Of a DNA stretch of 64,000 nucleotides, positions 52,524 to 63,880 are shown piece by piece. Origin of the DNA: Diospyros lotus (lineage: Eukaryota > Streptophyta > Magnoliopsida > Ericales > Ebenaceae); contig NC_068349.1 of the NCBI RefSeq assembly GCF_014633365.1, forward strand, positions 20,536,753-20,600,752. Reading direction: 5' to 3'. Each line of letters starts with the position of its first letter. The first letter of the stretch is position 1. Under the pieces are notes generated by a model, which did no database searches, was not told the DNA's origin, and was given only the letters and a program-made list of their open reading frames with translations. Made by a program: the position numbers and the translations under genes.

Positions 52524-53141
52524 TCATAACACTTCAAAGACTTCCCTAAGGTGCCCCAAATGCTCCTCAAGAGTTATGTTATAAATCAAAATATCATCAA
52601 AATAAACCATAACAAATTTATCAATGAACTTACGAAACACATGAGTCATCAATTGCATGAAGGTGCTTGGTGCATTAGACAAGCCAAATGGCATAAGCAA
52701 CCATTCGTACAGCCCGTGCATTGTTTTGAATACGGTCTTCCCTCCATCCCTCTCCTTCATTTGAATCTGATCGTAGCCACTTTTGAGATCTACCTTTGAG
52801 AATAATTTAGAGCCATGCAACTCATCAAGCATATCATCCAACCTAGAGATTGGGTAGCGATACTTCACCGTTATCTTGTTTATTGCCCAACTATCCACAC
52901 ACATTCTCATAGTCCCATCCTTTTTTGGCACTAACAAAACTGGTACAGAACAAGGACTCATTGACTCCCTTACGTACCTCTTCTCTAACAATTTGGTTAC
53001 TTGCCGATGCAACTCCTTAGCTTCATTCGGATTACTTCTATAGGTTGGTCTATTTGGTAAAGTAGCTCTCATCATGAGATCGATTTGGTGTTCAATTCCT
53101 TTAATTGATGGCAGCTTCTTTGGTATCTCTTTTGGAAACAC
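52524..53141 (-). pseudogene. CRM-like reverse transcriptase
   Basis: The longest intact frame of the element (205 codons): LPNRPTYRSNPNEAKEL, VPVLLVPKKDGTMRMCVD, FSKVDLKSGYDQI, MPFGLSNAPSTFMQL and the catalytic VYFDDILIY. All RT core motifs are present in one frame; flanking stops isolate it. Confidence 0.9.
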
Positions 53142-53321
53142 TTAAGTAAACTCTTCAAAAATCTTCTCAATTTGTGGTGGGAAAGAAGTTTCCTTGTTTG
53201 GTGTTGCTTCCTTCATTATTAGCATTAGAATTAAGTTGTGAATGGACAAAGCTTGTTCTATCTCTCCCTTATTTGCAAACAAACTTTCTTTCCTTCCTTT
53301 TTCCATCAAGAGTTGATCTCG

Positions 53322-53720
53322 CTACACTTGTTGTGGAGTAAGAGGTGCTAAGGTTATGTTTTCCCCATGCTTGGCAAAAGAATAGGTGTTTTTGAACCCA
53401 TCATGCACAACCCTTCTATCATACTGCCACAGTTTTCCCAAAAGCAAGTGACTCGCATTCATTGGGATCACATCACATAATAACTCATCTTTGTATGTTT
53501 TTCTAATTGAAAACGACACAGCAACGTGCCTTGTAACCCTTACTTCTCCATTATCATTCAACCATTATAGCTTGTATGGGTGGGGATGTTTTGTTGTTGT
53601 CAAATTCAATTTTTTCACCAAAGTAGTGGAAGCAACATTAGTGCAACTCCATGCAACTTCCTCCATCTATAATCACTCCACACACATTTCCATTTATCGT
53701 ACACCTAATATGAAAGATGT
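53322..53720 (-). pseudogene. CRM-like aspartic protease region
   Basis: Near 53650-53690 the minus strand reads GVIIDGGSC, the D-G-G form of the protease active site seen in this group, then breaks frame. 53561-53322 continues VSFSIRKTYKDELLCDVIPM and LLLGKLWQYDRRVVHDG, the second half of the protease. Confidence 0.75.
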
Positions 53721-53727
53721 TCTCACA

Positions 53728-54900
53728 TTACTCATCATCTATCTTTGCTTGTAAATTCAAGAAATGCTGAATTACAAGCAATTTCCCCTCATCAACATGT
53801 AAACTATCTTCATCTACACACTCATCTTCTTCCTCCATTCCTGCCTTATCTTCACTCTCTACTTCCCATTGTGATCCCTGAAGATCCATCATTCTTTTAT
53901 TTGGACATTCAGAAGCAATATGTCCATGGCCAAGGCATTTAAAATATTTGATGTCTTGGCTCCTTTTTGGGTTATTAGGATCACTTACTTTCTCCTTCTT
54001 TTTACTCATACCTGTTGGTTGCTTGCTAGAGTCCTCTCTTTCCACTTGTTTTGCACTCCAATTTAAAATTGCTCCCGGTGGTGTAAATGATAAGTCGGTC
54101 ATTTTATTACCAACTTGTCGAGACACCATTTTCTTAGTTGAATTGCGTTTCAGCTGTCTTTTCACCTTAATGGCAAGTTTAATTATATCTACCAAGAACA
54201 CAAAAGGTTGTAACTCCACCGTGTTGGCAATTTCTCTATTTAATCCCTCTAAGAACCTAATAATGGTCTACTATTGAGGTTCTTATAACTCACATCTCAT
54301 CATTAATACCTTAAATTCTTTAGCATAATCCTCAACTCACATGACACATTGCCTAAGACTTTGCAATATGATATACAATTCTTGCCTATAGTATTCGGGA
54401 ACAAAACATTTTTTCATTAGACGTTTCACAACCCTTCAACTCCTAATATCATCTTTTTCATCTCTTATACGTTGCGTTTTTAAGTTCTCCCACCATAGAT
54501 TAGCATAATATGTAAATTCAAGTGTTGCAAGTTTGCATTTTCTTACATCAGAATACTTTTGATATTCGAATACTTTCTCCACTACTCGCTACACTCACTC
54601 CAAGTACTCTTCTGGTGAGCTAGTCCCCTTAAAAGGTGGAATCTTCATCTTGATGTTGTTTCCTGGTTCGCTTTGCTAGATCATCTTCCATGGTTGTTCA
54701 ACCATGTTGTCTTCTTCTCTAGTTTCATCTTTTTCGCCCTCATCTTCATGGATGACCCTTTTTGGTGCTTGAGGAACGCGTTACTGTTGTGGTGGTTGTT
54801 GAACTCCCATTCTCTCAAATGCTTGAGTCAAACAAGTAAGTTGCTCCATCATCTCTTCTTGCCTTCATTGGAGACCTGTGATTTGAGCTTGTTCCATTGA
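53728..54900 (-). pseudogene. CRM-like Gag
   Basis: Pieces such as PPFKGTSSPEEYLEW, VEKVFEYQKYSDVRKCKLA and FVPEYYRQELY match Gypsy gag upstream of 54219. The frame 54219-53728 has the linker and a zinc knuckle reading YFKCLGHGHIASEC: the first of the three cysteines of C-x2-C-x4-H-x4-C is tyrosine, so RNA binding should be lost. Many stops lie in 54220-54900. Confidence 0.82.
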
Positions 54901-54940
54901 AAGCCCTCTTGGTGCGTCTTCTTTGATCATGATCAGAACC

Positions 54941-54956
54941 TAGACTTTGATACCAA
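54941..54956 (-). other. Primer-binding site, initiator Met tRNA
   Basis: The minus strand reads TGGTATCAAAG three bases after the 5' LTR; it matches the initiator-Met tRNA complement TGGTATCAGAG with one change. Confidence 0.82.
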
Positions 54957-54959
54957 TAT

Positions 54960-55812
54960 GATATGCCCAAAATACAAATGAAATATTAGCACCTCTTGTT
55001 TGATAAGAAAATTCGCCACAAACAAGAGTGCCAATTTTGATCAGCCACATTCTAAGATAGAAGAATGAATAGTGATAAAAATCAAGTAAATTCACAACTG
55101 AACAAATAAATTGTTTAGATAAGAATTAGGCTAAAATGCTTTCTGCACTTTCTTGATAAAAATGTTCATGCCAAAAAGATCACACATATAAATACTAATC
55201 TTGGAACATCCCTCTAAGCATGGGTGACATAATAATTAAAACAAAAGACACATAAATATTAGTCTTAGAACATCTCTTCAAGCATGGGTGACATAATAAT
55301 TAAAGAAAAAGACACAATTCAAATATGGAAGACATAATAATTAAAAGAAAAGACAAATATTTAAAAGATGCTCAAAAAATCCATAAAAAATGCCCCAAAT
55401 TTGTAATTCTTGCTCCACCTAATGAGTACTGACCACCAAACTTGAAACAGTCATAAAATATAGTTGGAAAGTCAAAACGACGTCCATGAATATAGGAAGT
55501 TGTAGTTGAGATCTTGAGTTTTCTAATGACATATGGCACCCCTCATAATTCTAAGCCATTCAAAAATTATGGAGTTCCAAAATTATCCTTTTGATCAGTT
55601 TCGTTAATAACTTTTCAAGCAAATGAGTAATGTGATTAATTTGAGTTGGGGCTTTAATTCACTTTGAAGTCTAACTATTACAAATAAGTTGGAGTTTTCT
55701 CAATAAATAACTTAAGTTTCTTTTGAAATTATTTCACCGAATAATTAGTCTAAAACTTAGAATTACATGCTCTTAGACAATTTTTGCCTTTGCGTCTTTA
55801 CTGTTCGCATTG
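54960..55812 (-). repeat. 5' LTR of CRM-like element
   Basis: 853 bp, colinear with the 3' LTR but with many substitutions and several indels. Its outer end reads CAATGCGAAC where the 3' LTR has TGATGTGAAC, so the terminal TG has mutated. The large divergence marks an old insertion. Confidence 0.85.
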
Positions 55813-55817
55813 ATATG

Positions 55818-56270
55818 TAAGCATTTCGCCTGTTACTAGGATTATGTTTGTTAGCTTCAATTATAAATACAAACATACATATATATATATACATATACAT
55901 ATTATAGAATTAACCTAAAAACACATTATGTTATTTACATAAATCCACATGTTACTAGTAATATTGGTAACATTAAGGTATGGCTAAAAGGTAAAGAGTT
56001 AGTCTTTGTTTTGAAAAATATCATCTAACTTTCTTTTAAGTTAATTAACATACATCCTCTGATGTCAAATAATAATGATTAAATTTTTTAAAATACTTTC
56101 TATCTACTTTATTTCTCTCTCTCTCTTCTAAAATTAAAATCTAAAAAACTCAAAAAAGTACATAGTAACCCATGGCAACATCTGGGTTCCACTACCAGAC
56201 GCGATCTCAAATAGAGGATTATCAAATGATGTATATAAATAGAGAGAGAACGACGAAGATATAAATATAC

Positions 56271-56321
<51 letters not shown>

Positions 56322-56430
56322 TGACGATGGGTTGAGACAAAGATATAGATACGTACAGATAGATAGAGAGATATAAATGTGTCTGTACAAAGAGAGGGAG
56401 AGAGTTGCGTGATATGGTTTCAAACAGAAG
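55818..56430. other. AT-rich sequence with microsatellites
   Basis: (AT)n at about 55877-55897 and 56268-56288 and (GA)n at about 56288-56318. The open frames here are readings of these repeats. No gene seen. Confidence 0.6.
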
Positions 56431-58280
56431 GTGAAAACGGAGGTGATGACCATGATGGAAGTTGAGACGAGAAGAGGCAATGGTCGGTCAGTGTTGGGCG
56501 ACGGTGTCCGGTGCCGAAGCCTGCGTCAGTGCCCTAAAATGACAAATAAGAGGGAAGGAATGAGGACGCGTACTGGGGGAAGGGTCCTGGAAAGGCTAGC
56601 TGTTGCTTGCCTTGTTTTATATACCCAAGGATGCGGGTTGGGTTACCTGCTGGAGTGGGCGAAGCCTGCCCGAATTCTCAAGCTGGGCTGGCCTTGGCTA
56701 ACCCAATTTCACCCCCGCAGTCAGGGGTTGGGTCATTTGACCAGCCTAGTTCTATTTCTTTTTTTTTTTCCTTTTTTTGTAAGTAACATATCTTTTAATA
56801 AATAAAATTTCATTTATTTAATTTATTTTTTTCATTTTTATTTAATTATCAACAGTCATATTTAGAGTCTCATATAAATAAATAAATACAATTTATTTAC
56901 CAATTTGCCCCCTTAAAATTTAAGTTTTAAAAAATTCAAATTGTGCAAAATTTTTTAGGTTTTAGATTTCATTTTCATCCTTTTGGATGCAATTGTTTTC
57001 AAGAGTCTATAAAATAGAAAATGGTCAAAGGGATAGTGATGTCTCATGTGTGGATCTTCTAATAATTAAGTCAGTTCATTTGGAAATCAATAAAATACGT
57101 AAGTTTCTAAACAATTTTTGACATGTGTGGAGTGGAGTCACATTCTATTATAAAGGTAGTAGGCAATAGGTAGCGTAGTATCTGTCTATCTCAGAATTTA
57201 CTATTTTGACTTTCGAGAAAAAGATTGTTGAGGTAACAGTTTGTGCGTTTACCTTCGAAATGCCTTACAGGAGATGCCTCTTAGAAGGTGAATTTTCGGG
57301 TTCAAAAAGATCTCCTGGAGATGTTTATGCTCTCCCGAGAGAGCTTGTCCTATGGGTTCTCATTAGGAGGGCATCTTGGGGACCTTTATATCTCATGAGC
57401 TCTTTTATACCTTTATTTCTTTATTTTATTCGTTGTCATTAGGCCTCTATTTTTAGAAATGGCCCTTGGTTTAATCATCGGCTCTAAGCATTACACATCA
57501 ATTACTTCTTACTCTTTTCCTTAAATTCCCGGGAGGGGAGAGTATTTTGTCTTTGTTAGGTTACCCTCCAAGTGATTTCTTTTGAAGAGGATTTTTTTAT
57601 GGTACGAGGAACTTTTACATGGACCTTGCCTTACTGTAGTATTTTTTCCTAATTCTATGTCAGGGTTTCTCGTTGTCTTTTTGTGGTCCAGATTGCATCT
57701 ACTCAATTGCTTTATATCCTGCCCTCAAATCATTTGTTTTTACTTTTTACCCGGTTTGTCATTTGGAATTTTCTTCAATCCTTTCAGCTTTCTTCCTTGT
57801 CCTTCAGAGATTGTTCTCATACTCTCTCGATGATTATTGATGCACTCTCCTAGAGACTTTTGACACCCCCTCTTGGTGACCTTCTCAATTAACCTACGAA
57901 CTTTCTTTGGGTAACCTGAAGATTCTTTTCTTGTGACCCTTTTAGTTTTTTACAGACTCACCTTTTTTGGTCTCCCAAAGACTTTTCTATGCAGTAAGTC
58001 ATATGGCTAGATTGAAACAAACCACTAGGAATGTCTCTTCTCAAGGACTTATGGAAACAAACCTTGGGCATTTTTCCCTTTTCCCGACATTTATGAGGTA
58101 AGGTTACCTATTTAGGGGGAAACTTATATTGCTCACGTGAAATATGTACTTACACTAAGCATATATCGTGATAAGCTCGTTTTACATATTTTTATACCTT
58201 TAAAGTCTTAATTTCCATGCATCTTTTTCTACATTTTGCTTGATATTGCACCTAAAGTCTTAAATTGATGTTGTTGGGGG
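56431..58280. other. No gene recognised
   Basis: 56430-56750 is GC-richer with GGGTTGGGTT-like motifs resembling decayed hAT-type repeats. 57200-58130 is C/T-rich with recurrent CTC(C/T)(C/T)GAGA and GAGACTTT motifs, possibly an LTR. No border or coding motif could be established. Confidence 0.35.
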
Positions 58281-58282
58281 TA

Positions 58283-58420
58283 AGTTGGAGAAGATTTGTG
58301 TATTTGGAGATAAGGCATCACAAAACCCAGATAGTGCAAGAAATCCTAAATTGGGCAACCTTCGTATTTTAACCATAACTTTTTGCTCTGATATTGAAAT
58401 GACTTAATTCTTGTGGAAGA
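58283..58420 (+). repeat. Direct repeat, copy 1
   Basis: Starts TTGGAGAAGATTTGTGTATT and runs through GATAAGGCATCA and CATAACTTTTTGCTCTGATAT. The second copy is at 59541. Such sequence occurs in non-coding parts of large plant LTR elements. Confidence 0.6.
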
Positions 58421-59540
58421 TTAAATCTAATAGATAGGGTTACAATTCATATGTTCACGACCCAACCTAGTTTGGCTCACATCTAGGAGAAAAAACTTAG
58501 CACAAGAGGGGGGTTTGTGGGCTAGTAGTGGGATGGTGGGAAACCCTAATCCACCAACAACTTGGACTTTGAATCAAACAAGGAGGCTGATTAGGGTAAA
58601 TAATTCTAGCTATACAAAGTAGAAAGAAAAGGAAAAAAAGGGAGAGAAAAGACGGTAGCAATTTGGACGAGGATAGCTAGGGTTTTCAACATGGAAAACA
58701 TCGACAACAGCTTGTTTTGTTTTTCAAGTTTATCTGTTGTTTTAGGAAAAAATAAAAGGAATTCCAGCGCGTAAGGAGGGGAGAAAGAAGAGGAAAAGCA
58801 AGGCAGAAACAAGGAAAGAAAGAAAAGGAAACAAAACTGAAACTAAAGATGAAGAGGGACTATGAGCCATACTTGTCTTCTACCTTCAAAGACTAAGTTT
58901 TATCCTATTTTTTCTACTCATCGTTTGCTGTATTTTTGCTTGGAAGCTTCTTTAAACTTTATGGATGTGTTGAATTTAATTATGAGAAGCTAAATTATTA
59001 AGCTAGGTTAGATGTAAATTGATCGTTGAACTATGCGATTGATTATTTTAATTCAGTTCAAGATTTTATTGTTATTTGTATAAAGAGTTTATATTATTGA
59101 ATTTAATGCTTTAAAATTTTGATCACCTTTTGAATGATTGATGAGCTTAAATTTTGCATTAATTTTATTAATATTTATTATTTAATTTAATGCATCTATT
59201 CTCCATTTTTTCTATAAGTGAGAGATTCAGAAAACAAAAATCACTGTTGAATTGGTTACAAACCAAGGCCAAGGCATACCTGAACTGACCAAAAACTAGG
59301 GGCATTTATTCTCCATTGAATGCCAAAAATATGGATTTTACATATTGACTTTATATTTTATAGATTTATGGGCTTTGTTGTGAAGAATTCAATATTTGGA
59401 GCTAATATGGGCAAAATTGGAGAAATTGAACTACATGTGGGCCAAACCTTTAATAGAGAGCTAAAAGAGACAATGATGAAGCATAATCAAGAGGCCCATT
59501 AGTCCATGAAGCGTACTCATGGCCTAATCATCTCAAGGGC
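58421..59540. other. No gene recognised
   Basis: AT-rich, with purine-rich patches (58610-58860). The small frame at 59320-59502 has no motif. It lies between the two direct repeats and may be interior of one decayed element. Confidence 0.4.
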
Positions 59541-59680
59541 AAATTGGAGAAGATTTGTGTGTTTGGAGATAAGGCATCATAACTCTCGGATTATGCGGGA
59601 AATCTCGATTTGGGCAGGCTTCAATATTTTGAGCATAACTTTCTGCTCTGATATCATAACACCTTTATTATTGTGGCAAA
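59541..59680 (+). repeat. Direct repeat, copy 2
   Basis: Diverged copy of 58283-58420, beginning TTGGAGAAGATTTGTGTGTT, 1.26 kb downstream in the same orientation. Confidence 0.6.
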
Positions 59681-61338
59681 TTAAAGGTAAGAGATAGAAC
59701 GAAGATTCAAATGAAGACATCTGAGTCCAAATCAATTGAGAAAAAGGAGAAATTTGAAATCCTATCCAAACATGATTTGGTTCAAAGATTGATCGCACAT
59801 ATCTTGGCATTTCAGGTGTAACTTATGAACAATTGACGTGATTCTTGGCGCGTTGGAAAGCTAAGACAAAGGATACAAATCTTATGAAGACATCTCAACC
59901 CAAGTAGGTTAAAAATTAATCAGAAATCACGTGTACAACGATTGGCAAAAAGCAGTTCCCTAGTCCAACAAGGATTTCAACTCCAATAGGTTTTGGAATA
60001 CTTAGGTCGGTTTGGGATGGGACTTATATAAACACATTACTCGATTGATTTTGACTATAAACACATTACTCAGTTTGGGACCTATTTTGTCGAGTACCAT
60101 TATATTGATTGAATATATCAAAATCATCTTCACTTGAGTTTTTACTTCAAAATCTTGAATGAATGTATACTCGTACATTCATTCATTCTTAAGGAACTTT
60201 ATATCAAAATGATTTTTGCTCAAATATTCAAAGCATTCAAATATTTTTAAACCTTAAGTGTTAAGTCTTTAAATTTCCAAAACATTTGAGTGATGTATAA
60301 TTTTCACTTATACATTCATTTTTAATAAATGTATTAAGAACTCAAGAACTTGATGTTTATCTCCTAATCATCAAGTATTCAATTTGAACATTCATATGTA
60401 TTTGAAACACATTTCTTTAACACTTCTACACTTCCAAATCTATTTCTTTTAAACCTTAAGTTTTAAAATGATTACTCAAGTAATGCTATTTTAATAATTG
60501 AATAATGCTTTAATTTAAGCTTACTTTATGTATTATTCGATTAACATATGTTCAAATACTTAGGATATCATTTCAAGTCATTCAAAAGTGTTCAAGTATA
60601 CTTTAAGCACAACACTTCTTTTGATTTCACTTATATGCAATGGACACTTAGATTAATTCTTAAAAACCTAGAGTAACATATTAAAGTTAATCCTATTAAG
60701 GTCTATGTATAATCCTATTGAAACTTATGTCTTCTAAGTATTTAGTGGAGAAAATTTATTAAAATTTTGTATTTGATTCTCATCATCAAAATATTCTCAA
60801 AATCAAACTCAACAATATATATATTTATCGTTTTGAAGCATATATATGTTTGGGATAAGCATCAAAATCAAGAGTTCAACAATATAATATTCCGTCGTTG
60901 ATCGCGGGAATATATTTACAAATCTACCCTCAAGTTTCCTTCCCAAAAGAGTCTATTGTGATATGTCATGTGTCCTATCAATCAAAATGTGTTGTGTGGT
61001 TTGTCAGGCAAGGTTGACAAATGACCTACTAACTCCATTGCTAGCTACCCAAAGAAATGGTCCACACTTAAGATCTTACCCAGAACTCTAGAACCTTAAC
61101 TGAGGGATTGAGTTGAGAATCTTGCTTAGTCATTGTGCGCTCCACCTATATAAAGGAGTAAGGTTCAAACAAGTAAAGACAAGGTTCAAATAAGTAAAGA
61201 GTCTCTTTAATATCTACTTACACTTCTTCCTAAATACTAACTTCTCAGGTGCTAACTTGATCATTAGAGTCTATATTGGGAGATGGAGTCTTGTCCTTGC
61301 AGGAGTTTGAAAGTTAACGTACTTGGTGATCTTCCCAA
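59681..61338. other. No gene recognised
   Basis: AT-rich with many repeats of short words such as TTCAAA, CATTCA and TTTTAAACCTTAAGT between 60100 and 60640. No reading frame or transposon border was identified. Confidence 0.45.
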
Positions 61339-61342
61339 TGGG

Positions 61343-61850
61343 TTATACTACAGGGCCAAATAGCCTTTTAGAGAGGCATATAGAATATGGTTGAAAAGAC
61401 CAAAACACCCTCACCCAAAACACAAATTTGACTAGCCTGATGCCACTGCTAGCCCTCGCCTCTCTCCTTTCTCGCTTCTCCCATGGCTGTCGACTGCCGC
61501 GCCTCGTCTCACATCGTAGCGAGCATCGCCTCCTAGCCTCGTTGCCTCGCCCCGCCTCGTCGCTGGATGCAGCGATGGACGACGAGGTGAGGTGTTGCGA
61601 GGTGGCGAGGCGGTGTGGCGATGTGAAGGGAGGCGTGGTGGTCGACAGTCGGCAACTATGGGAGAAGCGAGAGAGGAGAGAGGCAAGGGATGGGCTCGCG
61701 GCCATGGGAGAAGGAGAAGAGCAGAGAGGCGAAGGCTGAGCGGGGGCAATTTTGTCTTTTTGTCCCCTTTCGATAACCCCGTCGGTCACCTTCTCGGACT
61801 TTCCAGACTTATCCCTTCCCGATATCATCAGGTAGTATAAATATTAAGTT
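61343..61850. mobile_element. GC-rich foldback element
   Basis: Nearly the whole 500 bp is an imperfect inverted repeat centred near 61568. Outer ends are TTATACTACAGG and the inverse of TTTATACTACCTG; AAAAGACCAAAACACCC mirrors AAAAAGACAAAATTGCCC; and about 120-bp inner arms (CGCCTCTCTCCTTTCTCGCT against the inverse) pair. The open frames on both strands are readings of these arms. A target duplication was not found. Confidence 0.65.
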
Positions 61851-62340
61851 TCGAAACTTATTATAAAAAAATTAAAAGAATCAAAACTATTTTCTTGAGT
61901 TCATATTTCCCAAATTCACCCCCTTCTTATGAAATATCTTAAGCTATTTCACTAACATGAGTTAGTGATAATTATGTAATAGTTAATCCAGTATTTAGTT
62001 GATTTTGGATTGCAATCGTGATTTAGGAGAGAGGATTCATTGGTGAAAGTAGAATTTCTATATCTACGTACTATAAATGGGTTGAGATAGCATGGCAACA
62101 TGCAGAGAGAACTTAGAAATTAACACAATCAACATACTGGAAAGGAAAGAAGAGTAATTCTATCAACAGAATAGGAAGACAATACCTTCAATATATAGGA
62201 TAAAAAAGATTTCATATCACAATTAATAAGAAAAAAAATATATCCATATATAACAGTGATTTTTTTTTGTTTTATAATAAAAAATTGGAGAATTGCCCAT
62301 TAAACCTACTAAATAGCATGGTTGAGAGAGAAAAAAATTA
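61851..62340. other. No gene recognised
   Basis: AT-rich sequence between the foldback element and the 62.4-63.4 kb repeats; nothing recognised. Confidence 0.5.
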
Positions 62341-62358
62341 ATAGTATTTCAATTGTGG

Positions 62359-62500
62359 GTAAAATTAATATACATTTATTGAACTTTAAAATTGTATTTA
62401 TTATTTACTCACCGAACTTTAAATTATTACTACTTACTCACTAAAATTTGTTTAACATTAACCATCCATCACTCATTATAATTTTGTCAGATCATTCAAA
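62359..62500 (+). repeat. Direct copy of the inverted-repeat arm
   Basis: TAAAATTAATATACATTTAT... through CAACCATCCATCACTC-like sequence parallels 62544-62681 over about 140 bp, in the same orientation. Confidence 0.7.
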
Positions 62501-62540
62501 CGAAAAATGCACACATGGCTAACGAAATTTGACATGATAA

Positions 62541-63394
62541 GGATAAATTTAATATACACTTACTGAATTTTAAAAATGTAACCACTTACTCACTAAACTT
62601 TGAATTGTTACTACTTGCTCATTGAACTTTGCTTAACGTCAACCATCCATCACCCGTTACATTACTGTCTGATCTTGAAACACTCGTTATATCACCGTCT
62701 AATCTTGGGATTACTACTCTTGTGCTTATGCCCTTGATTTCATAGGGGGAGGTAAATCGCGTGATGTGCCTCGGGGAGGTCAGGGTTCGAACTCACAACT
62801 CACTGGAACGACACCAACATATTACGGCCCATCCTTTGCCATTCAAGCTATGCCCCGGGGGCATCATCATCTGATCTTGAAACATATTAAAAGCTTCCTG
62901 TATTCATTTGAAATCACTTGCTTCTCAAACCAGAAACCAAAAACTAAACCAATAATTCAAATTAAAAAAGTTACTGATGCAAACCAGAAGTAAAAAAAAG
63001 TCTGCTAAGATTTTTTACCTTCTTTAAAAATCAAAAGCTACGATTTTTGTAATAAGTTTTTAGCTATTAGCCTCATTATTGAATACATTTTTGTGAATTT
63101 CCTTGTTCGTAATGGAGGTAAAAAATTTGAATAGACCTTTTTTTTATTTCTGGTTTGCATCAGTAGCTTTTTTAATTTGAATCATTGGTTTAATTTTTAG
63201 CTTTTGGTTTGAGAAACAAGTGATCTAAAATGAATACAAGAAGCTTTTAATATGTTTCAAGATCAGACAGTAATGTAATGAGTGATGGATAGTTGACATT
63301 AAGTAAGGTTCAATGAGCGAGTAATAACAATTCAAAATTCAGTAAGTAAATAGTTACATTTTTAAAGTTCAGTGAGTGAATGTTAAATTTATCC
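62541..63394. mobile_element. Long inverted-repeat element split by a SINE
   Basis: Ends GGATAAATTT (62541) and AAATTTATCC (63394). The left arm (62541-63022, about 280 bp without the SINE) pairs with the right arm (63116-63394) around a 93-bp spacer. Arms still agree over long words such as GTCTGATCTTGAAACATATT. It looks like a foldback MITE; the superfamily is undetermined. Confidence 0.8.
62682..62869 (-). mobile_element. tRNA-derived SINE with 14-bp target duplication
   Basis: A 188-bp insert interrupts the left arm and is flanked by TCTGATCTTGAAAC on both sides (62668-62681, 62870-62883). On the minus strand it has an A-box-like TAGCTTGAATGG (62850-62839) and a B box GAGTTCGAACCC (62794-62783), 45 bases apart, as in tRNA-derived SINEs. 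The right arm of the host element shows the empty site. Confidence 0.87.
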
Positions 63395-63702
63395 TTCAAT
63401 TGTTTCAAAATATTTACTTCGAATCATTAAACATGAAATTGTAAATTAGTTATTTACTTGAAAATTAATTAAAATTTATAATTTTATGACTAAATAAAAA
63501 ATTCAAATCACAAAAAGCATAATTTTATTTGGAATTTGGTGACGAGTCGTCAATATGATAGTTTACCAAAATTCAAAATCCAAATAAAATCATTTAAACG
63601 TTTTTAAAATTATCAAACTACAATCGTTTAATAACTTTTTACGATTTGAGTTAGTTTCACTCACACAATTTAAATAGTTTAATGCAAGTACATGCAAATG
63701 AG

Positions 63703-63703
<1 letters not shown>
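63395..63703. other. AT-rich, no gene
   Basis: Nothing recognised between the inverted-repeat element and the poly-G run. Confidence 0.5.

Positions 63704-63733
<30 letters not shown>
63704..63733 (+). repeat. Run of 30 G
   Basis: Thirty consecutive G. No integrase or LTR start follows, unlike the poly-G tracts at 2866 and 8612. It may be genuine or a sequencing/assembly artefact. Confidence 0.85.
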
Positions 63734-63734
<1 letters not shown>

Positions 63735-63737
63735 GGT

Positions 63738-63866
63738 GGGCATATGATTATAAGAGAGTGGTTCTAGTGCCCTTATGAGTTGGGCGGGGCGGGGCGGGGG
63801 TGTTTCCCCTTATGAGTTGGGCATATGATTATAAGAGAGTGGTTCTAGTGCCCTTATGAGTTGGGC
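63738..63866 (+). repeat. Exact 48-bp direct repeat, two copies
   Basis: 63738-63785 and 63819-63866 are identical, with a period of 81 bp. Between them lies GGGCGGGGCGGGGCGGGGG (63782-63800), four G-tracts able to form a quadruplex. Confidence 0.88.
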
Positions 63867-63880
63867 ACTAGAACCACTCT
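63836..63880. repeat. Perfect 18-bp-stem palindrome
   Basis: AGAGTGGTTCTAGTGCCC (63836-63853), a 9-base loop, and its exact inverse complement (63863-63880). Confidence 0.93.

Larger units (their letters stand above)
49640..55812 (-). mobile_element. Complete CRM-like Ty3/Gypsy element, target duplication ATATG
   Basis: A 6173-bp element on the minus strand with 5' LTR (54960-55812), primer site, gag, protease, RT, RNase H, integrase and 3' LTR (49640-50550). ATATG flanks it exactly (49635-49639, 55813-55817). The integrase frame runs about 30 codons into the 3' LTR, which together with the missing classical chromodomain fits the centromeric CRM lineage of chromoviruses. All domains have stops or frameshifts. 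Confidence 0.9.

Noticed and set aside
56109..56480. 123-codon minus-strand frame
   Set aside because: Mostly a translation of AT and GA microsatellites.
61343..61828. 161-codon minus-strand open frame
   Set aside because: It covers the arms of the GC-rich foldback element; equal-quality frames exist on the other strand and no domain motif is seen.
62783..62850. A and B boxes as a functional tRNA gene
   Set aside because: No cloverleaf can be formed and the segment has a 14-bp target duplication; it is a SINE head.
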